Source: Setomelanomma holmii
Lineage: Eukaryota > Ascomycota > Dothideomycetes > Pleosporales > Phaeosphaeriaceae
Direction of reading: 5' to 3'
Length of the DNA: 64,000 bases
Assembly (NCBI GenBank): GCA_010015745.1
Contig: ML978293.1
Location: 1-64,000 of the forward strand
The position numbers and the translations under genes were made by a program. Every line of letters begins with the position of its first letter. Positions within the stretch are counted from its first letter, which is position 1. Positions 54,858-64,000 of the stretch are shown one piece after another. Under the pieces are notes generated by a model. It did no database searches. It had not been told where the DNA came from and worked only from the letters and a program-made list of their open reading frames with translations.

Positions 54858-57084
54858 ATGCAGGAGGAAGACTACGAGGTTCTTCGCAACGAAGCGAATG
54901 CGAACCCATCGCGATACGAATCGTGGGACCCCAACCGGCAATTCCGCAGCCAGTACAACGAATTGCACAGGAACGACGCACAGCTCTCGGAGCGGGAAAG
55001 GGCCGAGGCGGCGAACAGGCAAGAGCATGGCGCAACTCCTCAATTGGAGGCAGTCGCGACCCCGCTGAAGAATGAAGAGGAAGTCGCGCCCCTCTCACGC
55101 CAATTGAGCACCTCTTCGATCTCGAGCTCCGCAAGCTCCAATTCCACACACAGCGCTCGCCTCGAAGAGATACGAACCGCACACTCCACACCCGCACGCG
55201 AACGTCGTCCAACTGCTAATTCCACAGCCTCGAGTGGCAACTTCCTTCAGCTGCACCCCACCGAACGCGACCCCGAAGCCATCCGCCGTATCGAGACACA
55301 TCGCAGCCAGCATGCGACGACCGTGGGAGCCGCGGCAGTCCAATCGCGCCTCACACGCACAATCTCGCGGCGGCGCACTGAGAAGCCGCTGCCAGACATG
55401 GGCGCTGGAAAGCCATACCCACCAGCATTGCCAGACCGCGAGGAGTACGTCGTTGAATTCAGCGGCAAGGAAGATGCGATGCACCCCCAGAATTGGCCGA
55501 TGAACAAGAAGCTGTACCTCGGCGCAATTTTGGCATTTGATGCGCTGAGTGCGACAATGGGATCGAGCATCTTCTCGTCTGCTATTCGGCCTGTGTCGAT
55601 GGAGTTTGGCGTCATATCCGAGGTTGGCACGCTCGGAACGAGTTTGTTCGTGTTTGGATATGCCTTTGGGCCATTGGTATGTTTGTGCGATGCGAAAGAA
55701 ATGTTGGGAAAGCTGAGCTAACAACTTGCAGATGTGGGCACCCTTCTCCGAATTGTACGGCAGGAAGCCTCCCATCATCATCGCCGCATTCGGCTTCGCC
55801 ATCTTCAGCATCGCAGTCGCTGTGGGTAAAGATCTTCAAACGGTGCTCATATGCCGCTTCTTTGCCGGTCTCTTTGGGTCCGCCCCGCTCGCCATCGTCG
55901 CCGCCGTCTTCGCCGACATGTTCAACAACAAGGTCCGTGGTCTGGCGGTTGCTGTCTTCTCTGCGACCGTCTTCATGGGACCACTGCTAGCGCCCTTCAT
56001 CGGCGGCTTCATCACCACCAGTTCTCTTGGTTGGCGCTGGACTGAGTATATAAGCTCTTTCATGGGCTTCCTCGCTTTTGGACTGCTCTTCTTGTTTATG
56101 GAGGAGACATATCCGCCTGTAGTCCTTATCAACAAGGCATCGGAGCTCAGAAGGCGTACCAAGAACTGGGGGATCCATGCCAAGCAAGAAGAAATCGAGG
56201 TCGACTTCAGAGAGCTGATTGTGCGAAATGTCAGTCGTCCTATGCGTATCCTGTTCACGGAGCCAATCGTGCTGCTCATTACACTCTACATGAGCTTTAT
56301 CTGTAGGTACCATTCTCACCTTTCCTTGATTAATGCTAACAATGCTCTAGACGGTTTACTTTACCTGTTTCTGACGGCCTATGCCCTTGTGTTCGAAGGT
56401 GTCTACGGCTGGTCGGCGGGTGTGTCTGGTCTCGCATACTTTGGCATGGTTGTCGGAGAGATTATCGCCTTCATCGCCATCGTCCTACTTAATCCTCGTT
56501 ACGCCAAGCAGCTAGAAGCGAACAACAACATTCCCGTGCCCGAGTGGCGTCTACCTATCAGCATGGTCGGAGGCGTACTGTTTGCCGGCGGTCTCTTTTG
56601 GTTCGGCTGGTCTGGCTACACCGGCAAGGTCCACTGGATCGTACCTGTGCTGTCCGGACTATTTACTGGATTCGGCATCTTCTCCATCTTCCTGTCGCTG
56701 CTCAACTACATCGTCGATGCCTATCTCATGTTCGCTGCATCCGCCATTGCAGCGAACACCTTCATGCGATCAATCTTTGGAGGTGTCTTCCCGCTCTTCG
56801 CGACATACATGTTCAACGGCATGGGCATCGAATGGGCATCGACACTACTTGGTTGCGTGGCTGCGGTACTTGTGCCAATGCCGGTTGTTTTCTACATTTT
56901 TGGCAAGAGGATTCGTGCAAAGAGCAAATTTGCACCTGCGCCTGATATTGCGCAGGATAAGAGAAGGGACGAGGAGAGCCGGTTGGGTGGAGATGTAGAG
57001 GGAAGTGGAGGCAGCACAACCGAGGCGGATGATGCGGGGAGCAGGGAGAAGGAATTGAAGAAGGAGAAGAGCAAGGAGCAGTGA
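54858..57084 (+). CDS. MFS transporter, DHA1 type (drug/polyamine proton antiporter)
   Basis: Exons 54858-55676, 55732-56302 and 56351-57084 join across introns of 55 and 48 nt (GTATGT...CAG, GTAGGT...TAG) to give 707 residues. An unusually long hydrophilic N-terminus (about 215 residues, Ser/Arg-rich) precedes twelve membrane helices. HPQNWPMNKKLYLG opens helix 1. WAPFSELYGRKPP is the MFS motif A between helices 2 and 3. RFFAGLFGSAPLAIVAAVFADMF and GPLLAPFIGGFI (motif C, antiporter) follow. Relatives (yeast Tpo1-4, Flr1, Candida Flu1) export polyamines or drugs at the plasma membrane. The C-terminus is charged (KELKKEKSKEQ). Substrate unknown. Confidence 0.92.
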
Positions 57085-57729
57085 ATAGCCGTCGAACCTT
57101 TATGTTGAAAATGTAGCTAGATATTAATTGCACATGATGTCTACATGATCAAAGCTGAGGCCTCTCAGCTGCTCTTTACGCTAGGACTCACGTTCGCTTC
57201 TCCACCGTTCCATGCGGAAGTTTTCCGATACTCCACCACCCACAAGCCCGCTGCAATTCACGGCTTTACATTTCTTGCCAGATGGAGTAGTTTGCGATGC
57301 GACAAGTTTGCCGAGCCGGCATTGCCCCAAGAGGGAATGCAACCGTCACCTCATTCACCAATCAGATCAAAGTTCGGACGACAGACGTCCACGATGCCCC
57401 GCAACACGAGCAAAGTGACGCAAGGAGGGCTAGATTCTGAGGGCGGGGCATTGATGTTCCGCACAACTAGATGTCTTCATTGAGAGCGTTTTGGACAGCT
57501 GTGATCAACAATCTTGCAGAGCAGAGTGTATACTCGTCTAACCTTCCGCATCTGAGATTGTATAGACGCGTATAAACTCCAACCTCACGCACTCTACTAA
57601 CGCACATCCACATACATTGACCTATACCCCCTAGCCTTTCCTCTTGCTTCTCCTCCTTCTTTCACCATCAACTACCAATCCCTACATCGTGCCTCACCCA
57701 CCCCATTCAACCTACCCAATACCGCCAAA
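57085..57729. other. Intergenic region and SDR leader
   Basis: About 645 bp. The last 110 bp before the next ATG are pyrimidine-rich, typical of a strongly transcribed fungal gene. No coding feature. Confidence 0.5.
57571..57576 (+). promoter_or_regulatory. TATA box upstream of the mannitol/sorbose-type SDR gene
   Basis: TATAAA lies 159 bp before the ATG at 57730 and is followed by a CT-rich tract from about 57625, the usual arrangement in strong filamentous-fungal promoters. Function is inferred. Confidence 0.5.
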
Positions 57730-58773
57730 ATGTCAATGTCCATCGAAGAATGCCAAACGCCCCGCCCGGGCTTTCCAAAGCCTGTCCCAAACACGCCGCA
57801 GAACGTGATGCAGCAATTTAGCATGAAGGGCAAGGTTGTGATTGTTACGGGGGCGGCGGAGGGAATTGGAGGTGCGGTTGCGGATGGGATTGCTGAGGCA
57901 GGTATGTATCCTCATGAGGAAGAGTTGGCTAGCATGTGGACGACGTGCTGAATTGAGGGGAAATTCTGGAAGGAGATGGACTTGATGAAGTCGAGGTATA
58001 CGAATGAACTTTGAAGGCTGATTCCCGGTTTAGGTGGTGATGTCGCGCTGTGGTACAACAGCAACAAAAAAGCGTTTGAGCGGGCGGAGAATCTCGCCAA
58101 AGAACACGATGTTCGGACCAAGACATATAGCGTCGACATCACCGACCCGGCAGCCGTCAAGAGTGGAATCGCCCAAGTTGTAAAAGACTTTGGTCGTCTG
58201 GATGTCTTTGTTGCGAATGCCGGTACCGGCGACTCCAAACCCCTCTTGGATCAGTCTCTCGAGTCGTATAGCAATCTGATGAAGACCAACGTCGATGGCA
58301 TGGTGTACTGCGCCAAGTACACCGGCGAGGTGTTTAAAAGCCAGGGAAGCGGGAACTTGATCCTCACGAGCAGTATAAGCGCGCATATTGTCAATGTGCC
58401 CGTCGATCAACCCATCTACAACGGCACCAAGGCATTCGTGTCGCATCTCGGTAAATCTCTGGCGCGCGAGTGGCGGGAGTTTGCGAGGGTGAACATCGTA
58501 TCCCCTGGGTTCTTTGATACAAAGGTATGTACCCTAGCATCTTTCCTATCTGATGAAGGCACAGGATGTCTTCGTAATTGATTGATATGCTAACGTCTTG
58601 AGCAGATGGGCGCCGGACCACAAGTCATCAACGAGGGTCTGCGTATGATTCCGCTCGGACGACAGGGCAACGTGAAGGAGATCAAGGGCTTGTTCTTGTA
58701 TCTGGCGAGTGATGCGTCGAGTTATATGACGGGGAGCGATGTTATTATCGATGGTGGATATGTATTGCCGTAA
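57730..58773 (+). CDS. Short-chain dehydrogenase, mannitol dehydrogenase/sorbose reductase type
   Basis: Exons 57730-57901, 58034-58524 and 58606-58773 join across introns of 132 and 81 nt (GTATGT...TAG, GTATGT...CAG) to give 276 residues. QQFSMKGKVVIVTGAAEGIGGAVADGIAEAGGDVALWYNS contains the TGxxxGIG cofactor site (in two pieces: TGAAEGIG at 40-47 and the WYNS that favours NADP). NAGTGD, the SSIS serine and YNGTK with the catalytic Tyr and Lys follow, then SPGFFDTK and the C-terminal DGGYVLP. Members reduce fructose to mannitol or sorbose/xylulose to the polyol in the cytosol and serve stress tolerance. Exact sugar not readable. Confidence 0.92.
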
Positions 58774-59926
58774 GATGTAAGCGCAGCGAATGTGAAGAGA
58801 AGGCATACAGAAGATAATGAGGTTGTGTATATGCCATGATTGTTGGTCTACGAATAACCTGGAAGGACAATCTTCCCGTGGTGAGAAGAATTTCAGATCT
58901 CCGACGGCAAGAAAGTCATGCTACGTAGCATGTGTTGTGCTGACTGTTGTATGTTCGTCATGGCCGGAAGTAGGAAGATTGTCCAACGTCTGGAGAAGAG
59001 CAGCGAAGGGTAACGCACGTGCTCCCTGCTGTACCCACCCATTTCTCAAGTCGTCTTCTGCACCCCAAAGACTCAATCCTCACAACACCAAAAGCACGAA
59101 GGCGTCCAATCGACAATAGTGCTAACATTTGGGAGTCCTTGCTAGCAATGGGCCAGGTCAATACTACGCGTGTCGCGCCCCAGGTTAAACATCAACCAGG
59201 ATGTGCGTTACCGCACGAGCGTATGCTATGGAGAATCATGCCGGATTTGGTTTGCTACATCCAGGTTGACGAAGACCTCAGGACTGCCAACAACGTAATG
59301 TCGGCGTTGCCGAAAGCTGAATTTGAACCGCATGAGGCATGGATTGACTTCAGTATGTTGACTGAGTCTCAGATGGCAGTGGATGGCAGATTCGTGCTGC
59401 ACTCGTGCGAGCACTACTGATCTCAGACGCATGCTGCCAGCGCAATGTACGCAGATGCCTCAATGGGGAAATTTGCTCTTCCCAGATTGTGGCTTGCGGC
59501 TAGATCGTTCGCTCCCCGCACTTCCACTTCCAGCACCCCACAATCACCTGCACGGGGAACATAGCCTTCCGAGCAGGCGGAAAGGTCGGAGAGACTCAAG
59601 ACGTCTTCTGCCGAGGATGTTCAGCCGCAAGATGGCGCGCTTTAATCCTGTTCTCGCCGTGTTATATGCTACTCAAACAGGCACGTCAAGTCCGGCCCGA
59701 TTCCACCAGCCTCAACATAGTGGCGAATTCCGCACAACGACTGTGCCATGGAGCGTCACCATGGAAAGTCTAGATTCATCATCATTGGGTTCCGAAAGTT
59801 ATAACAGGCCCACTGTTTCCCCAGATTTTCCTTCCCCAGATCACGGCACTGGGACGATCACATTGAGCTTGGCACTTCAACACATTTCCCACGAAAACTT
59901 CGTCAATCTCTGTCCGTCCCTTCGCA
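58774..59926. other. Intergenic region
   Basis: About 1.15 kb upstream of the sugar transporter gene. A 189-codon plus-strand ATG frame (59383-59952) overlaps the transporter start in another phase, is Pro/Ser/Arg-rich and is probably accidental. CCCCGC and CCCCAC words near 59515-59540 resemble CreA carbon-repressor sites, which would suit a sugar gene, but this is a guess. Confidence 0.45.
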
Positions 59927-61645
59927 ATGTCTACTCTCTACGAGAAGGATGAGAAAGCAGGCTACGAGTTCAAGGAGAACATCTTTGAACAAGATGACGA
60001 TGAAGCCGCTCTTGCGATTGCGGAGCTCGATGCGATCGAGCGCACGCCTGTGTCGCGCTTCGTGTGGCTTGTCACCATCACCTGCTCGGTAGCTGGTGGG
60101 CTCTTCGGGTACGATACCGGCATTAGTAAGTCGAATAACGAAGTATGACATGGGTATCTCGCTAACAGGAACAGTCTCCGCCGTCCTCGTCTACCTCGGG
60201 AAGGATCTCAACAACCGACTGATGAACAACCAAGAGAAAGAAGCCATCACCTCGCTGTGCTCTGGTGGTGCCTTCTTCGGTGCAATCGCTGCTGGTGTCT
60301 ACGCTGATCGCTTTGGTCGCAAGACCGGTATCTACATCGGATGCTTCCTATTCACCGTCGGCGCATTGATTCAAGCAGCTTCATACTCGTTTGGCCAGAT
60401 GTGCGTGGGTCGGTTCATAGTCGGACTCGGAGTCGGCAGCGCAGCCATGATCGCTCCGCTCTATATCGCAGAAATCGCTCCGACCAAGTATCGTGGCCGC
60501 ATGATTGGTCTGAACAACATATCGATTACCGGCGGCCAGGTCATATCTTATGGAATTGGCGCCGGGTTCGCATATGTGCCTCATGGCTGGAGGTACATGG
60601 TTGGCCTAGGCGGTGTGCCTTCCATTATCCTAGCTTGTCTGTTGCCATTCTGCCCCGAGTCACCGCGACACCTCATTGCCAAGGGCAGAGAGGAAGAAGC
60701 GGCTGCAATCTTCCATCGCGTCTTCCACAAGGCCACTCCTGAACAGGTCCAGAACAAGATCAAGCTGATCAAGCTATCTGTTGCCGAAGCTGAGAACGCC
60801 ACCGAGGGCAAGGGACGCTGGCAGATCATCAAAGAGCTTCACACAAACCCGAGGCACTTCCGCGCACTGCTAGTTGCCTGCGGCCTGATGGTCATCTCGC
60901 AGATGTCTGGGTTCAACACACTCATGTACTACTCTAGCACGCTCTTCGCCCTCGTCGGTTTCTCTAATCCCACCGCTGTTGGCCTCGTTGTCGCTGGAAC
61001 CAACTTCGCCATGACCATCCTTAACGCTCTGCTCGCCGATCCTTGGGGCCGTCGCAAGATCCTCGTCTGGACCGCATGGGGAATGTCTGCCGGTCTTATG
61101 TCTGTTGCTGTCGCTTTCCATTGGATCCCGGTCAACACGTCCACGCTTGAGCTCGAGCAAAAATCTATCTCAACCGCTGCTATCGTCGTCCTTGTGTTCA
61201 TCATCTTCTTCGTCGTTACCTACGGCGTTTCCGTTGGTAACACTGCCTGGATGAGCACCGACTTCTTCAGCCACGAAGTCCGCGCCATGGGTACCATGTT
61301 CTTGACCTGCACCTGCTGGGGATCAAACGGCAAGTCAAAGATAACCATATCCGACGAATCTGTCACTAATCTTCCTTAGTAATTGTATCCTCGACCTTCC
61401 TCACCCAGATGCACTCTCTTACTCCAACCGGCACTTTCGGCTTCTACGCAGCAATCTGCTTCATCGGATGGGTCCTCATCGTTCTCTTCTACCCGGAGGT
61501 GTCCGGTCTCACAATCGATGAAACATCGCAGGTCTTCGAGAATCCATTGTTGAAGATGGTGTCGTTCGCGCGCAAGAGGCGACAGGAACGCAAGGCTGCT
61601 GGCGCGCTGGTCCAGGCTGCGCCAAGTATGGCTGTTGGCCACTAG
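59927..61645 (+). CDS. MFS sugar/inositol transporter (SP family)
   Basis: Exons 59927-60125, 60175-61329 and 61380-61645 give 539 residues. The first intron is GT-AG (49 nt). The second, 50 nt, begins GCAAGT and ends TTAG, a GC-AG intron; no GT donor keeps the frame. Twelve helices carry the SP marks: GGLFGYDTGI in helix 1, ADRFGRKTG (motif A), RFIVGLGVGSAA, PLYIAEIAPTKYRGR, PESPRHLIAKGR, and QMSGFNTLMYYSSTLF in helix 7, which is closest to myo-inositol transporters (Itr1-like) rather than glucose carriers. Plasma-membrane proton symport is expected. Confidence 0.93.
61330..61379 (+). other. GC-AG intron of the sugar transporter gene
   Basis: The donor reads G|GCAAGT and the acceptor CTTAG, with CACTAAT as the branch-site word. 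Removing these 50 nt joins GSN to VIVSSTFL in the right phase; the retained sequence would stop the frame at 61378. Confidence 0.85.
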
Positions 61646-62150
61646 GCTCCATTTAAGACGTCATCCGAGTGTTCTACAGGGCATATTTGTGCTATGTCGG
61701 AAGCTCGAGGAGATTTCGAGGTGTTATAGGAGGGTAGCTCTTCCACCACCAGCTATTGCGACTGGTAGCATAAGGGGCCGTGTCACTCCCGAGCGGCCAA
61801 AGGCTGAGGGTCAAAGCCGCAGCAATATCTTATAGTATGTAAACAGGACCTCAACTTTCGCATCGTCTCGTCCAACGCCATACGCAATTTTGATAGCTGA
61901 GAGCAAGTATGAATCCGGAGTCGCGCACCACAATCGCACAACGCCATATCCGTGGAACCACCAATCCCAAATAGGAAGGTGCTAAAGGCGCGATCACTAT
62001 TTGTAGGGCGCAATGTATCGTCAACATACTCGCATGTACATACTTTGATAAATTGCATACACTCTCTCCATACATGGGAACCCAATCAATCGTTCATCAC
62101 CATCGTCGATATTGACGGTCCTACACTACAATCTCCAGCACCGTCAAGTC
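61646..62150. other. Intergenic region
   Basis: About 500 bp between two plus-strand genes. No feature supported. Confidence 0.5.
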
Positions 62151-62852
62151 ATGACGACACCACTTCTCTCTACACCCATCCTCTTCAACGCCGCACAACT
62201 TAGATTCAACCAGGCATTAACATCCCAAATCACGAGTCTGGCAAATGAAGCTTTTATGCGCTCCAAGTCGCCAGACTGGGACAAATGGGATAATACGCGC
62301 GTTCGATTTCCGACCGTTGAGTCATACTTGGATATGCTGGACGCCAAGACTATCGTTGCGCTGATTTTTGATCGCAATGCCCAAAGTTTCGATTCGGTCA
62401 GTAACGGAGTGCATGAGAGGGAGAGAAAAAAGAAAGAGCAAGGAAAAGTCATTGCGTGCGCAGCTGCGGTGCCGTGGAAAGGTGGATGGAAAAAGGAAGG
62501 CGCGGAAACGGAAGACGGTTGGGAGATCAAAGCTGTGTGTATTGATGGGGATGTAAGGTATTTGAAGAAGGGGCTCGCTGTGCAGGTTATGAAGGCGTTG
62601 GAAGATGAGCTGGTTGTGAGAGTGAAAGAGCAGCGTTCGTCGCGATTTACAAATGGTGTGAAGAATGGTAGTGTTGATGGAAAGGGAAGTGTTACATTGT
62701 GGATCTTGACGGCGGAGTGTATCAATGGCGCGTATTGGCGGAGAAGAGGGTACCGTGAGATTAGGAGAAGCAGGGAGGGTGATGGGACGTGGGGGTGTAA
62801 GACGAGCTTTGATTTGGTGGTGTTTAGCAAAGATGTCGAATATGAAGTCTGA
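62151..62852 (+). CDS. GNAT-family N-acetyltransferase
   Basis: A single-exon protein of 233 residues from the ATG at 62151; an in-frame start at 62112 is less likely. The GNAT fold is seen from strand 4 (VIACAAAVPWK), the acetyl-CoA pyrophosphate loop region (WEIKAVCIDGDVRYLKKGLAVQVMKAL, given here only in outline; the RxxGLA-type turn is YLKKGLA) and the last strand pair VTLWILTAECINGAYWRRRGY. A GKGS-rich loop in between is longer than usual. The substrate may be an amine, amino acid or small molecule; no clue in the neighbours. Confidence 0.82.
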   Translation: MTTPLLSTPILFNAAQLRFNQALTSQITSLANEAFMRSKSPDWDKWDNTRVRFPTVESYLDMLDAKTIVALIFDRNAQSFDSVSNGVHERERKKKEQGKVIACAAAVPWKGGWKKEGAETEDGWEIKAVCIDGDVRYLKKGLAVQVMKALEDELVVRVKEQRSSRFTNGVKNGSVDGKGSVTLWILTAECINGAYWRRRGYREIRRSREGDGTWGCKTSFDLVVFSKDVEYEV

Positions 62853-63197
62853 TAGCTTATATTCGTCACCGATATCGAGACCTGGATATCTGCCAACGCT
62901 GATGCTTTTTGCCTGAGAATAAGCCCGTCCAAGACGAATTTCTCGGCCGACGCCGAATTCTTTGGCCGGCTGCAGATGACCGCCTCCATCGATACTGCGG
63001 TTACACCAGACTGGAGACCTTGTCGTCCATCGGCACCAGTACAATCACATAAAAGTGTACTGCGGTCTCGTCGAATAAGGTATCCAATCCCATTCTGCAC
63101 GCGTGCATAACACTGCAGTCTGCCCTCGTTGTTGTCAGTGTCTCTGCTTCCTGCTACTCTTTGAATACAAGCTCGATGCAAACCGTGTCTCGCGGTG
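62853..63197. other. Intergenic region
   Basis: About 345 bp between converging genes. No feature supported. Confidence 0.5.
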
Positions 63198-63855
63198 TCA
63201 ACGGATGTATATAAATCTTCGCCAGCTTGTCGCTACGTGATAGTGCAACCCATCTCTCGTCGTCAAGGTTGATGAAGTATGTGAGGTTGCTGCAATACAG
63301 CAAAATCGTTCTGGTCTAAACCAATGTCTGGCACTGCTTGAACCTGGTGTAGTAGCGACTTTGTATAGGGACTCATCGGAGTCGAAAGCGCAGGTGAGTT
63401 CGGGGCAATCCAGACGCAGTTTGGAGAACTGTAACGGATCGGCGGATGGAATGTCATCATTTGCATCCCACTGCGTAGCGTCATCGATATAGACTGTAAT
63501 AGCCTTCAGAGCCGTCGCCTGCACGATGGTCGTGTCGGGAGAGAAGTTACAGAAGGTGCAGAGGAAGTAATTGAGGTCTTCGAGCTTAAGATCGATGCGG
63601 AGCGAGGCGAGATACAAGGGAAGCCACTCTGCGCGCAGCTGCTTGCATACATGCGCCAATGAAAAGAGGAGCTTCTTCGGAACGTCGCGCGCTTTAGAGC
63701 TATCCGTACGGTGGATCACCTTCACTCCTTCTATATTGTAGGAGATGGGTGTCGCGTATATCACGCTTCGCAGCTCTGCCTTGATGTCAGCGCCATTGAT
63801 TTGCGAACATGGGGAGGTACTTACCCGTTGATAGCTGAAGAAACGGAAAGGCCAT
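63198..63855 (-). CDS. F-box-like protein, copy 2 (near window edge)
   Basis: Exons 63825-63855 and 63198-63775 join across a 49-nt intron (GTAAGT...CAG) to give 202 residues. The join makes FLQLSTELRSVIYATP, the F-box-like opening, followed by LAHVCKQLRAEWLPLY, the second family mark, as in copy 1 at 24001-24822. The rest has DDATQWDAND and other charged stretches without a motif. The frame is open upstream of the chosen ATG to the end of the window, so a longer first exon or another start beyond 64000 is possible. Role as for copy 1: possible ubiquitin-ligase adaptor, unproven. Confidence 0.7.
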
Positions 63856-64000
63856 ACTCGTGCGGTATCTTCGGATGTCTTCGCTGGAAGTCAGGTTGCT
63901 TTGTGCTTGAGGCGCGCTCTCAGATTGCAAAAGGGATTCAATAATGGTAGAGGCGCCCGGAAGGTGCAAGCTGCAAGGACTTGGCAGCTGCTCAACATAC

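Noticed and set aside
59383..59952. 189-codon frame overlapping the sugar transporter start
   Set aside because: Runs into the transporter's first exon in another phase, is Pro/Ser/Arg-rich, and no family is recognised.

Overview
The window looks like nuclear DNA of a filamentous ascomycete, probably a dothideomycete. Protein genes are split by short introns, mostly 45-80 nt with GT-AG ends, and the families are typical of such fungi: a HET-domain protein, UstYa/DUF3328 oxidases, rhodopsin-like PTH11-type membrane proteins, a tyrosinase, a cutinase, F-box-like proteins and many MFS or permease-type transporters. No rRNA, tRNA or CRISPR-like array was recognised. The taxonomic placement is inference; gene calls rest on reading frames, motifs and splice sites read by eye.

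Layout. 1-4148 is a nested block of dead transposons. Two decayed Ty1/copia copies come first. The 3' LTR of the second (169 bp) was split by a pogo/Fot1-type DNA transposon (2062-4067, 58-bp inverted repeats, TA duplication). That transposon in turn carries a 169-bp solo LTR of the same family (3058-3226, 5-bp duplication). Stop codons in the decayed frames mostly fit CpA-to-TpA change, the mark of repeat-induced point mutation (RIP).

5.5-20.6 kb holds mostly intact metabolic genes: an acetate/ammonium-type GPR1/FUN34/YaaH membrane protein, an NtaA/SnaA/DszA flavin monooxygenase, an aldo-keto reductase, a large heme-oxygenase-like diiron-fold protein, a HemK-like methyltransferase, an NCS1 nucleobase permease and a HET protein. 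20.6-32.7 kb holds a broken beta-lactamase-fold gene, a decayed unknown frame, an F-box-like gene, a second aldo-keto reductase, an amino-acid transporter with a broken frame, and a secreted cutinase-family esterase.

33.4-50.8 kb is the most accessory-looking part: two tandem UstYa-type genes, a small membrane protein, a cytosolic-looking GH16 protein, an SDR with a 27-base C run inside its coding frame, a regulator-like protein without a zinc cluster, two PTH11-like receptors and, between them, a secreted tyrosinase. UstYa proteins and tyrosinases occur together in fungal ribosomal-peptide (ustiloxin-type) pathways, but no precursor peptide was found, so this is only a lead. 52.7-64 kb has a second broken beta-lactamase-fold gene, a DHA1-type MFS transporter, a mannitol/sorbose-type SDR, a sugar or inositol transporter with a GC-AG intron, a GNAT acetyltransferase and a second F-box-like gene at the edge.

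Several genes (beta-lactamase-fold genes 1 and 2, the amino-acid transporter, UstYa 2) carry single-base frame breaks or stops. Either the locus is decaying or the assembly has small indel errors; raw reads would tell.
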